64,000 nt of DNA, taken from assembly GCA_001939145.1 (NCBI GenBank), contig LSRX01001112.1, positions 90,835 through 154,834 of the forward strand. Reading direction: 5' to 3'. A program made the translations under genes and the position numbers. The notes below the pieces were generated by a model. It was not told the DNA's origin. It made no database searches and saw only the letters and a list, made by a program, of their open reading frames with translations. This document shows, in pieces, positions 1 through 11,183 of the stretch (positions within the stretch are counted from its first letter, which is position 1; the number at the start of each line of letters is the position of its first letter). The DNA is from Symbiodinium microadriaticum. Its lineage: Eukaryota; Sar; Dinophyceae; Suessiales; Symbiodiniaceae.

Positions 1-1626
1 CCCGCAGCCCGACTGAGAGGGCGTCGTCGGAGTTGGCCGCTGTGTTGCCGCCCTGGAATAAAGCGGCTTGATGGCCGCCCGCCCGGTCGCTCCAAAGGTG
101 GACTGGGAGAGGAAGGTCAGACGGCCAGCCAGGCGAGAGGCCTCATCAGGAGAGAGGCTGTCTCGGGCCAGTGCGCCGTCGATCTGCCCAAGGATCTTCT
201 GCGTCCGCTGGGCCGTGGGTGAAAGCTCGACGCCCTCCGGGCGGATCGAAAGCTCCACCCCTTGAACCACATGGCGCTTGGCCGGGGCCTGCGCCTTGGA
301 GGGCTTCGTTTGGAGCCCGAGGAGGGCGAAGAAGTCGGCGACCGCGTGGTGGGCGGAGTCGGCGAGGTCAGCCGCGTCCACGCCGTTGAAGTCGTCGACG
401 AAGTGGCCCAGCAGCACCAGGAGAAGGGATCGCAGGAGCATCTGCACGGCGTCCGCAGCTCGGTTAAAGTTCCACACACTCGCCGCCGCGCCGAAGCACA
501 TGGCGAAGTGGAACCAGAGCGTCACGCCCGAAGCCGAGGGAAGAAAGGCGCCACAGTGCCCGGGGTGTCGGACAGCCCACTGGCGATAGGCGTTCTGGAG
601 GTCGTGGCCGAACACCACCGGGTCCCACCCTCTGCCCAGGCGCGCAGGACGAGGTCGACGATGTCCCCCAGGAAATGGTGGGTGGGGACGTCAGACGCCC
701 CCATGGTGGCGTTGTGGCCGGATCGGCGCCAGTCCTCGCCGCGGCGCAGCTTCAACTCCCCGTTCTCGTCGACCTGGCAGATGGCAAAGGAAAGGGCCGC
801 GAAGCAATCGCCAGTCGGCGGTTGGCGAAGGACCCCCATGTCTGCCACCGAGGGGAGGGCGACTGTAGAGACCGACCAATGGTCGGGGGCCTGTGACCCT
901 GCCCAGGCGAGTCTCCGCCACCAACTCGTCGAGAAGCGGTCTGGTGTGCTCCTGGTCCCGGGCCTGGCGGCTTTCCTCGCCACGTAGAGCGGGTTCTCGA
1001 GCCTTTTCGGGCGGGCGTAGCGCTCGTCGGAGCGACGCCGCCACCCGCGCGCTGAGCGAACCGGCCCCAACATGTCGAAGCCGGCGTCCACGTCCTGGCG
1101 GAGGTCATCTGCCACGGGGTAGCCGACGCCTCGGAGCAGGCGATCAAACACCGGGCCCTGAAAGGGCCGGGCCTATCCCTGGTGACGGAAGTAGCCCGCA
1201 CGTGGTCGGGCAGGGTCTCCAACCCAGGCGGCCGTGTCGTCCGAGGCGTCCTCCACCATCTCCCGGAGCTCCTCGAGAACGTCCTGCCGGATGCGCTCGT
1301 CCTCGCTGGAGGAAGGCACGCCCATGACAAGCGGCGCGATGTCCTCCTCGCCCGCCGTCGGCTCGCCCGATGCGGGCGGCNACGGCGGTCTCCACCTCCA
1401 AGGCACTACCCGACGAAGGCAATGCCGTAGCCGAAGGCTCGCCCAACACAGGCGGCTCGGCGTCAATCCCAACGCCCGTGGCAGGCGTGTCGTCCAAAGG
1501 AGAAGCCGTAGGGACCCACGGCGATGTAGTCGGCGCCACCAAGTCGATGCCCGCCATGGCCGCGTAAGCGGCGAAGGCCTCGGCGGCATCGGCGCCCGAC
1601 GAAGAAGGACGAGAAGCCATTTCCAC
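1..1626 (-). pseudogene. Degraded Ty3/DIRS-type reverse transcriptase ORF, C-terminus outside the window
   Basis: Reads leftward from an ATG near 1626 and runs off the window edge. An acidic Ala/Ser/Pro-rich leader (1626-1382) is followed by an RT region. RT motif A (DLQNAYRQ) lies at about 603-580, a motif B-like stretch (WFHFAMCFGAAASVWNF) at about 520-470, and the catalytic FVDD box at 402-391. The downstream connection with AGRLTFLSQ is typical of Ty3/DIRS RTs. The frame changes at the single N (1381), has an in-frame TAG at 1175-1173, and shifts by one base near 620. The catalytic Asp residues are present but the copy cannot be translated intact. DIRS versus Ty3 cannot be decided without the missing 3' part. 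Confidence 0.7.
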
Positions 1627-1855
1627 GGAGAGGCGAAAGGGATAGGAGGCAGAAGTCGAAACGGTCGAGCCGGAACAGCTGCCCGGCCCGACCGCTGGAG
1701 CTTGTTCCTACGCACACAAGTGTGCTACACAACAAGTGAGGATTGTTGACTCGAGCTTCTGACAAGCCCAACGACCTCTTCAGCAAAAAGTCACAGACTC
1801 CATCTCGAGATTACCATGTCAAAGGATTGGCAAGTTCATCTCGGGGACGACGGAT

Positions 1856-1996
1856 TCACAGGGCGACATGCTGCATGTTCCGCCCTTCCAGCCTAGCCTT
1901 GTCGGTCTTGTCCATCTTAGCAGTCTTGTCAACTTGCTTCTGGCCGCTTGAACGCAGCAGCTTGGATCGAAGGTCGGCCGCAGGCAGCCAAAACCT
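1856..1996 (-). CDS. Terminal exon of duplicated host gene, copy 1
   Basis: 47 codons including the stop, preceded by a good acceptor (TTGCAG, then AGG). It starts RFWLPAADLRSKLL and continues as a Lys/Asp-rich tail, then TGA at 1858-1856. A second copy with the same acceptor and similar protein starts at 6565. No family is recognised. Splice sites and the conserved duplicate are seen directly; expression is not known. Confidence 0.5.
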   Translation of the reverse strand, partial: RFWLPAADLRSKLLRSSGQKQVDKTAKMDKTDKARLEGRNMQHVAL

Positions 1997-2390
1997 CTGC
2001 AAGCTGCAAGGCTTGTCATTGCACCCAGCAGGCCCGTACCCATCTGCTTTGGGAAGGTCTCCACTCCATAGTAGATTCAGGCTGGCCTCGTCTAGGCTTT
2101 GCAGTAAGGAACATTAATGTATATATGCCAAGGGGGCCTGCCACGTTCGGATTGTCTATGCTGGTCTGATTGTGCACTGCAAATAAAACGCTGGTAATCC
2201 CTGACGACGAGCCGCGGCCGCACTGCTTCCGTCACAGGAGAGTGCAAGCGGCCCTACCCTCCCGGTCGCCATGCTCTGGTCTTCGAAGTCTATTTGCCTT
2301 TTCGCTGTCTCTCCCGTCCTTCCCAAGCCCCTAAGCCCAAGCCACAGCCAAACACTGGGAAAACCACGTGGAAGCCTAACATGCCCGAGT

Positions 2391-2946
2391 CCGTGGGTAA
2401 GCTAAATTCAACAAACACGGGGCATGCAGGCTGCAATCGTTGAAATAGCAAGTCATTGTACTTAACCTATCAGCAGGGGCACTCTACGGCCGTGAAAGGA
2501 GGGCTGACACGCTGCGCATGACACGCCAGACAAACTTCGGCTGCATGTGGAGGCAACTGAAGATGTTGCGGCTCAGCCTCGTGCAAAATCGTGCAAGCAC
2601 TTGACTCAACACCTGAGACGCAGGCTCGCCATCGTAGCCGCAGTACTTTACCTCCCCATGCTGCAACTTGGGCATGTGAAGACTCACTCAACTATCCTCA
2701 AATAGTGCCCGTGGCATCGCTTGACTGCAGTTCTGTCCTTCACTGGCGCTTTTCGGCGCTTCGCGGAGACTTGAACCACTTCTGCCAAGTAGTACCTCAA
2801 GCTACCCTACGCACCACGAAGATCCACGAAGTGCCCCCCGAACCAAGCCAAAGGCATGCTGAGGCAAGCTAGGTTGCCTTGCTGAGGCTTGGGCTTCCCG
2901 TCTTCCGCCTTTGCTTGGAGCTGCACTCCAACTGACAGATTCTCCA
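2391..2946. repeat. Direct repeat, copy 1 of a duplicated gene segment
   Basis: Matches 6761-7322 in the same orientation. The 2583-2945 part is almost identical (fixed offset 4376, only about three substitutions noticed), while 2391-2582 has small indels. It contains at least one minus-strand exon, so it looks like a partial tandem gene duplication rather than a transposon terminus. Confidence 0.8.
2613..2682 (-). CDS. Internal exon of duplicated host gene, copy 1
   Basis: One base plus 23 codons: LHMPKLQHGEVKYCGYDGEP then ASQ. It is followed by a GTGTTGAG donor and preceded by a weak GTGAG acceptor. The same exon is present at 6989-7058. Just upstream (about 2700-2800) another open stretch, rich in Lys/Arg (VSAKRRKAPVKDRTAVKR), may be a further exon. 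Function unknown. Confidence 0.4.
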
Positions 2947-4328
2947 GGTTCACCTTCGAAGGTTGGGTCAGTTGTGTCAAACTAGTTCGATCTTGCTGCG
3001 CTGTGAACTACCGGCTTTCTTCGTTTCTCTTGGCAGATCTCGACAGCTAGGGTCGAGCATTTTTTCCCCTCTCGCATGGCTAAGGATCAATGCCCACAAG
3101 CGAGGAAGTTCAGCATTAGTAGGAAATGGGCTTTCGCCTGCCACATCCCCTCCTTGTGTCTTCTGCAGGTGGTTGTTAAAGGGGGTGTTTTATGATGTTT
3201 GTTTTATTTTTTTGGGGGGAGCCTTTTTTCTTGCTGGTTGTTCTCGCGTTCGTGCATGCGGTGCATATTTTTCGTCACTTACAGAGGGTTCTACCTGCTG
3301 GAGGCGTGACTCATTTACCTGTCTTAAACATGCTCCCTCATTTGGTGGTTGTTCAAGACGACACTGATCTGGGAACGACAAGATGTGAGAACTCTCGCGT
3401 AAAAGTGTTCTCCTTTCGCGGCTACTTTAGCAGAGCTTATTTACGGCAATACGTATATACAATCATACATACATGTAGTATACGTGCAGTATACACACTG
3501 TCTACAACAATACTTACGTACATACATAAGTACAGGCTTGAAAACAAGCCAGTATTTTCATCGTCCTGGTATCTACGAGCAGCCTCCTACATCTACTTGA
3601 TTCTAAACCTGTTTTGGGACTATGGCGCCTCACGAGTATCTGTACTTCGGTTTTTAAGTCCGAATTCCTTCTGACAGAGCTCGTGCAATGCTTTTGTGAG
3701 GGAGAAGCTGGTAGAAACTGTAGCGGCCTACTGCCTTCAAGACACACTCGAGCTTTCGCGGAACTTTCGAGCAATCCACTGCAAAAATCCCCAATCCTGA
3801 GACCTCGACAGCCCATTAAGCTCCGCTCCGCAGGTCCCCTTTACTGCACGTTGCACCGTATGAGGTTCCAACAACCTTACAGATCGAAATCCAGGCACGG
3901 GTGACTTGAACGAATCAAGGCAGGTACTGAGGACTAGTTCAAATTTGATGTTCGCCATGCAGAAGGTAACTCATTCTCCAATGGGTTTAAGGTTCACATG
4001 GACATAGCCAAAAACGAGTGCCTTTAGGGCTCGGTGGGGTAGTTTCGCATCCTAACAGCCACCCACCTCGCACGAGCTCGAAACGTCAAAGCCGGCAGCT
4101 GCAAGCAAGACATGTCTGAATCCTGTAGTGTGGTATCGTGTGTCGACACATCTCTTGCGCAAAAGTGCTGTCCTTTCGCACCTGCTTTATGAGATCTTTC
4201 GCGGACCCTTCAAACCCTATCACTTTGCCGGTCTTGTATAAACGTAGACACGGACCTTTAGAACAACCATCATGTCAATGTGGAGATTCCGGGCCATCAT
4301 CATTTGTTGAACACGCACCCACTCAACT
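2947..4328. other. Non-coding stretch with dispersed degenerate repeats
   Basis: No convincing gene. Two related blocks at about 3395-3440 and 4148-4190 share GCGYAAAAGTG and TCCTTTCGC words. A block near 3322-3350 (CTTAAACATGCTCCCTCATTTGG) is an early relative of the tandem units at 4329-4486. Confidence 0.4.
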
Positions 4329-4486
4329 GGCGATTCCGGGTCATGATATATCCTAAACACGCCCCCTCATTTGGCGATTCCGGTTCATATGGCTCATCAT
4401 ATTCACAGACCTTAAACAGCCTAGTTAGGCGATTCCGGGTCACAATATATCTTAAACACGCCCCCTCATTTGGCGACTCCGGTTGA
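4329..4486. repeat. Tandem repeat, period about 99 bp
   Basis: The block GGCGATTCCGGGTCA followed by ATATCYTAAACACGCCCCC and TCATTTGGCG occurs at 4329 and again at 4428. Diverged half-units lie at about 4283-4328 and 4380-4425. Nothing suggests coding. Confidence 0.65.
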
Positions 4487-5704
4487 TCGCTTGGCACTTT
4501 GTGTGCTCCCAGGTTGGGTGCTCCTGGTCTGTCGATGGCTGTTCCAGGCAGCTCTGGGTAGCCTCATGGTCGAGCGTCGTCTCTACTCTCGGCTTCTGTC
4601 GTCGTCGTTGGTGGTGCAGGTAGTCCTCGTGGTGCTCCTCATTCAGCTGGTGGCAGCAGTGCGAGGTGTCCGGGTTGGGGTAGAGGTGGCTGTCCAGGAG
4701 TTTCCTCTTCTGCTGCTGCCACGTGCGTCGTCGTCGTCGCTGGAAGTGCAGGTAGTTCCTGTGTACCTCCTTGTTGTCCAGGACGCTGAGGTAAATCTGG
4801 TCGTAGGTCTCCAACTGGTAACCCTTGTAGAGGAGGTTGTTGAGGACGAGGTAGGTCCGGCCGTAGGTCTGTCATAGGTAGTGCTTGTAGATGAAGTTGC
4901 TCAGAAGGCTGAGGCAGGTCTGGTCGTAGGTCGCCAACCGGTGGCGGAGCTTGGTCACGTGTCGAGGTCCTCCTCTTTGTCCTCTGTCTTCGCACGTCGT
5001 CTCCTCTGCTGTTGCTGCTTCCACTGTCGGCGTCGTGGGTAGTGCTGGTAGTCCTTGTGGCCTCCTTTTTCTCCTGGTACCGGTGGTAGAATGTAGCAGT
5101 GGCAGCTCATCAGATCTCATCAGGTAGTCCTTGTGGTGGTGCAGGTAGTTCCTGTGTGGCGTGGTTTCCTGGTACTGATGGTGCTTGTGGAAGAGGTTGT
5201 CCAGGAAGCTGAGGTAAGTCTGGTTGTAGGGCCCCAACTGTCCCAGGTTGGTGCTCCAGTGGTGGAGCTTGGTCGTGTGGCCAGAATCCTCGCGGTGGTA
5301 AGTTTCCAAGTGGGTGCCCGGTACTTGAGGTTGGCCTTCAGGCTCCTTTGCTGTCGCTGCCGTCGGTAGCGCGGGTAGTTCTTGTGGTACTTCTTTTCCG
5401 GGTGGTGCTGGTACCATGCTCTGCGTATTTGCTGGCCATCTCGTCGAGCAGGTTGATCGTCTGCTGCATTTGTCGTGTGACCTGGGCCTCGATGTTGTCG
5501 ACTCTGGTGGCAAAGGAACGGGTAGCTTGCCGGACTCCGACATGGGCCCCTGAAGTTCCCTCTGATGACTCTGATGGCCTCTCGGATGACCTCCAAGGCG
5601 AGGGCCGGCGTGGCTTCACCTTCTGGAGCTCGACGCTTCTGACGCGATGTGCCTTGGCGATCCACAAGCATTCCCGCGTCGGAGCCGGTGCCTGGAGCCG
5701 TCAT
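4452..5704 (-). pseudogene. Degraded Thr/Pro-rich ORF with internal 60-bp repeats, possibly gag-like
   Basis: Overlapping minus-strand frames are open through this stretch and switch several times. The start region (MTAPGTGSDAGMLVDRQ) is followed by a possible short coiled coil (RVDNIEAQVTRQMQQTINLL) near 5530-5460. It then passes into Thr/Pro/Leu-rich repeats. At DNA level the unit beginning CTGAGGTAGGTCTGGTCGTAGG recurs near 4788, 4849, 4909 and 5210 (spacing 60-61 bp for the first three). A gag-like retroelement protein is a guess from composition and context; no RT is linked to it. Confidence 0.35.
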
Positions 5705-6259
5705 CCCCCAGGAAGTTTGCGAGGTCGCTGCTCTGGCGGTAGTATCACGATCACACTGCGGAGGTACTGTATCTCCCGGTGTTATGGTGCAGAATGCCTC
5801 CCCCCGGCTACAGTACGAGCAGGCCGCCGAAGCCGGTCAGGTGGCGCTTGACAGTGTCCCCCGCTCGCCCCCTCTGCGGTGCCCTCGCCCGAACTCTCCG
5901 ATCTCGCGGAGCAGAATGCCGAGCAGGGATCGTGTAGTTCGCCGACCGTCCCGTGCAAGACGATGGCGACGCAGGCAGAAGGAAAGGCTGTCCACTCTCC
6001 CCCCCAGTTGAGATCCTCTCTCAACATACACGGCTCGGACCTTGAGCAACGTCTCCCCCCCTCACTCCACCAGGGCCTTTCTCGGGCGAGGCTGGAGGAA
6101 AGGGTGGACCCGCCTCTCCCCTGCTCATCTGCGGCCCGAGGTTGGTTCGCAGATGTTCGTAGGTCTTTTTTGCTTCGGGGCTTGGCTGCGGTGGACCGTG
6201 GCTGCCAGCGAGGTTCCCAGTGAGCACGACAACAAGTGACTGTATAAAACGATACTGTA
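5705..6259. other. GC-rich stretch, no gene recognised
   Basis: Several frames are open on both strands because the sequence is GC-rich, and none shows recognisable motifs. It may be the 5' leader of the ORF at 4452-5704. Confidence 0.3.
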
Positions 6260-6565
6260 TCAGGCTCCCTCCACAGGCGGGAGCAAAGGACGAGGGCATA
6301 ACCAGTCTCTCACGCTCTCCCTCCCTCGCTCAGGCGCCATATCAGAGGAGGCCTTCACTGGCGTGTAATTTCTGCGCTTTCGATTAGGAATACTATATGA
6401 GACAAGGATTGAAACACACTTTGTCACATAACCTCCTTTATTACACATGTTCTTCGTCCGCTCCTGCAGCCTAGCCTTGTCGGCATCGCCGTTCTTCTCG
6501 GCTTGCTTCTTCCCACTGGAGAGCAGCAGCTTTGACCGAAGATCACTCTCCGGCAGCCAAAACCT
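6260..6565 (-). CDS. Terminal exon of duplicated host gene, copy 2
   Basis: Begins after the acceptor ACATTCAG with RFWLPESDLRSKLLLSSGKK, clearly homologous to 1856-1996. The Lys/Asp-rich tail then diverges and this copy stays open to 6260, about 100 codons instead of 47. Either the ancestral stop was lost here or the other copy was shortened. Confidence 0.45.
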   Translation of the reverse strand, partial: RFWLPESDLRSKLLLSSGKKQAEKNGDADKARLQERTKNMCNKGGYVTKCVSILVSYSIPNRKRRNYTPVKASSDMAPERGRESVRDWLCPRPLLPPVEGA

Positions 6566-6760
6566 CTGAATGTTGCAGCTTGCCCGGATCAGCTTGGCTC
6601 CAACATGCACTGTGTAGGCTGTAAACAAAGAACCAGCCAACGTGATATACAATCTTATCACTTTTCCCGTTTCGAGTCCGTGGTATCCAGCATGAGCCCT
6701 GGAGGAAACGAAACACCGGAAACCTTCGTATCACGTCATCACGTCCATATCCTGGAAAAT

Positions 6761-7322
6761 TCAAGAGACACGGGGCATGAGGGCCACAATATGCAATCGT
6801 TGAAAATCAAGTCGAGTATATTCAGCCTGTCCGCAGGGGCACTCTACAGCCCTACAGCTGGCCGTGGAAGGACAGCTGACACGCTGCGCATGACACGCCA
6901 AACAAACTTCAGCTGCATGTCTGTGGAGTCAACTGAAGATCTTGCGGCTCAGCCTCGTGCAAAATCGTGCAATCACTTGACTCAACACCTGAGACGCAGG
7001 CTCGCCATCGTAGCCGCAGTACTTTACCTCCCCATGCTGCAACTTGGGCATGTGAAGACTCACTCAACTATCCTCAAATAGTGCCCGTGGCATCGCTTGA
7101 CTGCAGTTCTGTCCTTCACTGGCGCTTTTCGGCGCTTCGCCGAGACTTGAAGCACTTCTGCCAAGTAGTACCTCAAGCTACCCTACGCACCACGAAGATC
7201 CACGAAGTGCCCCCCGAACCAAGCCAAAGGCATGCTGAGGCAAGCTAGGTTGCCTTGCTGAGGCTTGGGCTTCCCGTCTTCCGCCTTTGCTTGGAGCTGC
7301 ACTCCAACTGACAGATTCTCCA
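6761..7322. repeat. Direct repeat, copy 2 of a duplicated gene segment
   Basis: Partner of 2391-2946. The copies end together at the word AGATTCTCCA, after which the flanks are unrelated. Confidence 0.8.
6989..7058 (-). CDS. Internal exon of duplicated host gene, copy 2
   Basis: Same sequence, frame and GTGTTGAG donor as 2613-2682. Position relative to the terminal exon is similar in both copies (about 620 bp upstream in copy 1, 425 bp in copy 2), supporting one gene model duplicated in tandem. Confidence 0.4.
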
Positions 7323-7410
7323 TGTGACTCCTGGCATGGGATCGCATGCAAGCTCTACATTGGTTGAACTACTGCCTCGACTGCACTACAGGCAGGTCGT
7401 CTTGTGGCAA

Positions 7411-7618
7411 GCAGGATGAAATCAGTGGAACGTGAGCCACCGCAAACGGCCAACCAAAAGCGTCTACCTGAAGGGCATGCGGCTATCTCGCAAAACAATT
7501 TTTCAACTGTTGAGCCGCCCAGGATCTACGATGATCTGAGCATGAGTGAAATGATGCCAGGTCGGCACAAGCGGCAATCGGAGGCTCCCCCTGTTGTTGC
7601 TGTCGTGGAAAAAATGGG
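7411..7618. other. Possible exon, strand ambiguous
   Basis: Plus strand: an open frame after a CAAGCAG acceptor-like site encodes MKSVEREPPQTANQK and onward to a G/GTGCTT site. Minus strand: an acceptor with pyrimidine tract (TTTTTTCCACGACAG) at 7600 opens a frame starting QQQGEPPIAACADLASFHS. The minus reading fits the strand bias of the window, but neither is proven. Confidence 0.25.
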
Positions 7619-8282
7619 TGCTTTGTGGGCTTTCTTTTGTGTCTCCGTCACTTGTGCGTACGACCCATTCCTGTGTATGCCGGGCTGGTGCAATTCCAAA
7701 GGAGCTGTGACGGCGCTGGGTCACATGCTGGCCGTGGCGCCCAAAAGCCTCACCTAACTTGCTGCGTTTGAGCGCTATCGGCGGCGGACGGCAGGATATG
7801 GCAGTCCATCAGAAGCAAGAGCAAAGACATGCAGAGACTGTCAATGTACCCTCGTGGTTATTAGCCGTTAGCCGGACATAATCTGATATTGCACATGATC
7901 CCGGCCGAGGAATTCAGCCAGCAATGCATCCGGGAGAACGCGCAAACCGCATGCAAACAGTTGCAAACACTTACTACTACATAAACCACTCATCTTCTGA
8001 AGCGCACGTGCCGATCGCTCGATGCACGAGGCCGACACTTGTATTTTCGACTTCGACATACCCCGACTGCATGGCTTTGCCATCCAGTCATGTTCAAACT
8101 CTCGACTACTCAAGCTGTCGGTATATACTGTGTGTCGGCAAAATTCAACACTGTATAGGACAAGATTTGATTCCTTGGCACTGTTACAAGCTGTAATAAC
8201 ATCAAACGCAAGGCTTCCAGTGGCACCAGGAAGTGGCTCGAGCTCAATGAGGGTCAACGAAGGTTTAAGGTGGAACGTACTA

Positions 8283-8318
<36 letters not shown>

Positions 8319-9517
8319 CTTACTAGCCCTGGATTGCTGCAAAATAGCCTTCACCAGCGAGCCTTCACTGCCCATTGCTGGCTACGACTGCAACAAGCCT
8401 TTGCATTGACGTGCCTGACCAGAAAACGAAGAAGGAACACGAATCTCTGCGACAATGCCCGAACCACTGAGAGACGTTGACATGCCTCGTTTGATTCCTC
8501 ATGTGTCCAGTGGTCTTCCTACATACCGCAGCTTGCTGCAATAGTGTACAAGCGTTAGCGAATGTCTGCACTCCGAATTCTAGTGACTGCTGCAGGGCTC
8601 AGAACAACCAATGCGGTGCCCACCGCGGTCGTGTGAAATATCAACCGCAGCACACAAACACCGTCTTGCTTTGATTGCCTTGCCAGCCACATGCATCTGC
8701 ACACTCTCGAGCTCACTCCCACGTGCCCGTCGAACCCAGTGTCAGTCGACCTACACAGCGGACCAGCACAAAGCAAAAAGTGTGAGACATCCTGGACACA
8801 GACAGTCTGAACATATCCGCAGCTGAAATCTGCAGCGGCTCCAGTCTACGACAATATACCACAATAAACAGGACAACTCTGGACAACTGGAAACAGTGGA
8901 CAGTGAAAGCTAACCTGGACGCTGTCTCAAAACACATCCTCTGCCAAACACCAACCTTTTGCAGCAAACATGTACATGCACGTGCAGCGTGGGTGCACTG
9001 AACTCGGTAACTATGGTAAATTAATATCATAATTATTATTAATTATAGTACATAGTGTTCCTTCCGCTTCCGGCAGGCTTCAGGCGTCCCCACATTGCGC
9101 CTTGTTGGCATCCTCCTGGCGGCATCCGGGTCTTGCATGTGGAAATCATGATTTGGAAGCAACAACCTTTCCCCGATCGCCCCAAGTGTGTCTGCCTGTC
9201 TGACCACAAAACACAACAAGGCAGCAAATGGCTGGCCCCCCTGCGCGCTCCTGCAAGCGCTTGTTGCGGTTATGCAGGCGCTTGCGCTCCCCGTCTTTCT
9301 GTCATGCGGATAGGCGGGAGATCAAGCATTGGTCTGCTGCAGAATCGTCAATTGAGTTGTGAATTGAGACCAGCCTCCACTCAAGTGTCCCCCATGCCAA
9401 ATCCGTGCTGCAATCACAGAGGGCATGCACAGGCTCTCTCCGGCATGCCACTGTGACACCGCAATTTCTGAGGCGATGTGCTTGAAGTGCATCGACATCG
9501 AGAAAGATTAATTATCA
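7619..9517. other. Intergenic or intronic stretch, no gene recognised
   Basis: Only short conflicting open frames. Apart from the GT/AT microsatellite at 8281-8319 I see no structure. Confidence 0.4.
8281..8319. repeat. GT then AT microsatellite
   Basis: Uninterrupted GT dinucleotides pass directly into TA dinucleotides. Confidence 0.9.
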
Positions 9518-9576
9518 CAGTATTTCGCCTGCCGCAGAACCTTGATGATGTTCTGTGCTTCTTCGATGCCTTGCAA
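9518..9576 (-). CDS. Candidate exon of the 10 kb host gene
   Basis: After the acceptor TTTTGGCTACAG an open stretch reads LQGIEEAQNIIKVLRQAKY. In the phase required by the exon at 9817-10113 it would instead read VARHRRSTEHHQG and end at a TGA. An extra exon may lie between, around 9600-9700. Confidence 0.3.
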
Positions 9577-9816
9577 CTGTAGCCAAAACATGCTTAGATG
9601 TGATCAGTTCTTGCAATCTGAATCTGCCTCTCTGCCAACATCCAAAGAACAACAGTTCAGAACGGGCGCTTTCGAATGGGTATCTGCAGACGTAACGCAC
9701 ATCGGTTTAAGCCTCCTTCACATTTCTCAAGGACCAAACGTGCTTGGACATATCGCATCGGTGTGCTGGGTAGCGACCCGATCCTTTCGGCTTCCTGATC
9801 CTCGGCGCTGCGGCAC

Positions 9817-10113
9817 CTGAGGGCACCTGCTTGCTGGCTGATGCTGCGCTGGAGCTGCCAAAATCGGCTAAAAGCTTGACTGGACTGGGGATGCTTGGCG
9901 CATTGCGATCATTAGTATGTATTTGAACACCAGAAAGCCGAGGCCGATAAACATCGACCGAGCTCAAGGCGGTAGTCTCGCGTTTTTCCGAGAATGGACT
10001 TCGATGCAGCTCGGAAACAAGCCTGGTGACCGCCAGATTACTTTCGAAAGCGGGGCTCAACATGTGGGTACCCATGTCTCTGCAGCTTGTGGGAATCGGA
10101 AATGCTGTAGTTC
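9817..10113 (-). CDS. Exon 3 of a phase-compatible host gene model
   Basis: Flanked by CCTCGGCAG (acceptor) and CAG/GTGCCG (donor). It encodes TTAFPIPTSCRDMGTHML, then a Ser/Ala-rich stretch including LLADFGSSSAASASKQVP. Its entry phase matches the exit phase of 10175-10318 across a 61-bp intron. No known domain recognised. Confidence 0.45.
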
Positions 10114-10174
10114 CTGCCGAGGCGGAACACGCTTCTTGACAAGTTGCACGGGTCTTCTTTGTCCATTCCCATAC

Positions 10175-10318
10175 GGATGGCCTGGCGCACACGGCTCTCA
10201 TGGATCTCATGTTCATAGCAGTTTATACCCAAGGAACCCTCCTCAGACCTCCTTTTGGCATCCATTGACTGCCCAGCTGCCTCGAAGACTTCTGCTTCGA
10301 TACGATCTGCGTTCGTGG
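10175..10318 (-). CDS. Exon 2 of a phase-compatible host gene model
   Basis: Begins after TGGGAATGGCAG and ends at a GTATGGG donor. It encodes TNADRIEAEVFEAAGQSMD, then a charged helix-prone segment ending ESRVRQAI. Its phases fit both the preceding (10418-10472) and following (9817-10113) exons. Confidence 0.45.
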
Positions 10319-10417
10319 CTGCCATTCCCAAAGGGGGAACCTCGCAAGCCACGAGGACAACGCAGTCCGTCACGACAGAACTTCGGAACCCTCACCATGC
10401 ATTCACCAAACCACCAC

Positions 10418-10472
10418 CCTGGACCCCATCCATGATCTCGACCTTCTTAGAGTCGACGAAAGCCGTCGTCAT
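10418..10472 (-). CDS. Exon 1 (or internal exon) of the same host gene model
   Basis: Eighteen codons plus one base: MTTAFVDSKKVEIMDGVQ, preceded by AAGCATTAG and ended by CAGG/GTGGTGG. Reading through without splicing meets a TGA at 10394, so an intron is the simplest explanation. The ATG could be the true start or an internal Met right after an acceptor. Confidence 0.4.
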
Positions 10473-10647
10473 CTAATGCTTGGCCATGACGCTGATCATT
10501 CTGATCTGTCATATCCGCCGGTGCTGAGAACGTCCAGCAAAACTCAACCTCTTGGACCTTCAAGCCTTAGGGTCCTTTGGGGCTTCCCTTTCTGTTGGCC
10601 AGGAGCCGGCGCAAGTGTTCAACCGAGGGATGCAGCTGCAGCTATAC

Positions 10648-10718
10648 TCGGGATCCCAAGCTGCCTGATTGCGTTCTTTGGCACGCTTTTCCGCAAGATC
10701 ATCCTTCTCCATGCAATC
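10648..10718 (-). CDS. Candidate upstream exon
   Basis: After the acceptor CATGCCGCCAG the frame reads DCMEKDDLAEKRAKERNQ and reaches a GTATAGC donor. Strongly charged and coding-like, but its exit phase does not match 10418-10472, so another exon or donor is needed. Confidence 0.3.
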
Positions 10719-11138
10719 CTGGCGGCATGCCAACAACACTTTGCAACCGTGCGTGCCCCAGTGAATGACCCGCCTGAGCAAATGCGGAGATTCTCACACG
10801 AAGCCTCTCTAGCAGCACCTGGGCAACTTGCGGCGCGCTCCCGATTACTGCACGGCAGAAGGTACAATACATCGGTGCATGTCAATTCACTCAGCTTTTG
10901 ACATCTCGAGCCCTGAGTAGCATCGGCTCTTGCGGATCAGCACCGACAGAGACCTCAGCACGAATCAAAAGAGCCAAGGCAGCCAAGGCCCCATGCTGGC
11001 TCTCAGGCTTGCTGCAGTCTGCTGCAGGGTGCAGCTGCACCACATGATACTAGAGTTCTGACTCGTCGCACTGACAACACCTGCTGTCGGCATGCAATTT
11101 CTGATACTTCGATTGTACTTCAAACACAAACAAAACAA

Positions 11139-11148
11139 ACAAACAAAC

Positions 11149-11183
<35 letters not shown>

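Noticed and set aside
262..987. 241-codon plus-strand ORF
   Set aside because: Antisense shadow of the RT at 1-1626, whose catalytic motifs are on the minus strand.
4470..5543. Val/Leu-rich plus-strand ORFs
   Set aside because: Antisense of Thr/Pro-rich repeats; composition follows the repeat.
2391..7322. Direct repeats as LTRs of an element containing the 4.5-5.7 kb ORF
   Set aside because: The repeats contain host-like exons with splice sites, so tandem gene duplication explains them better.
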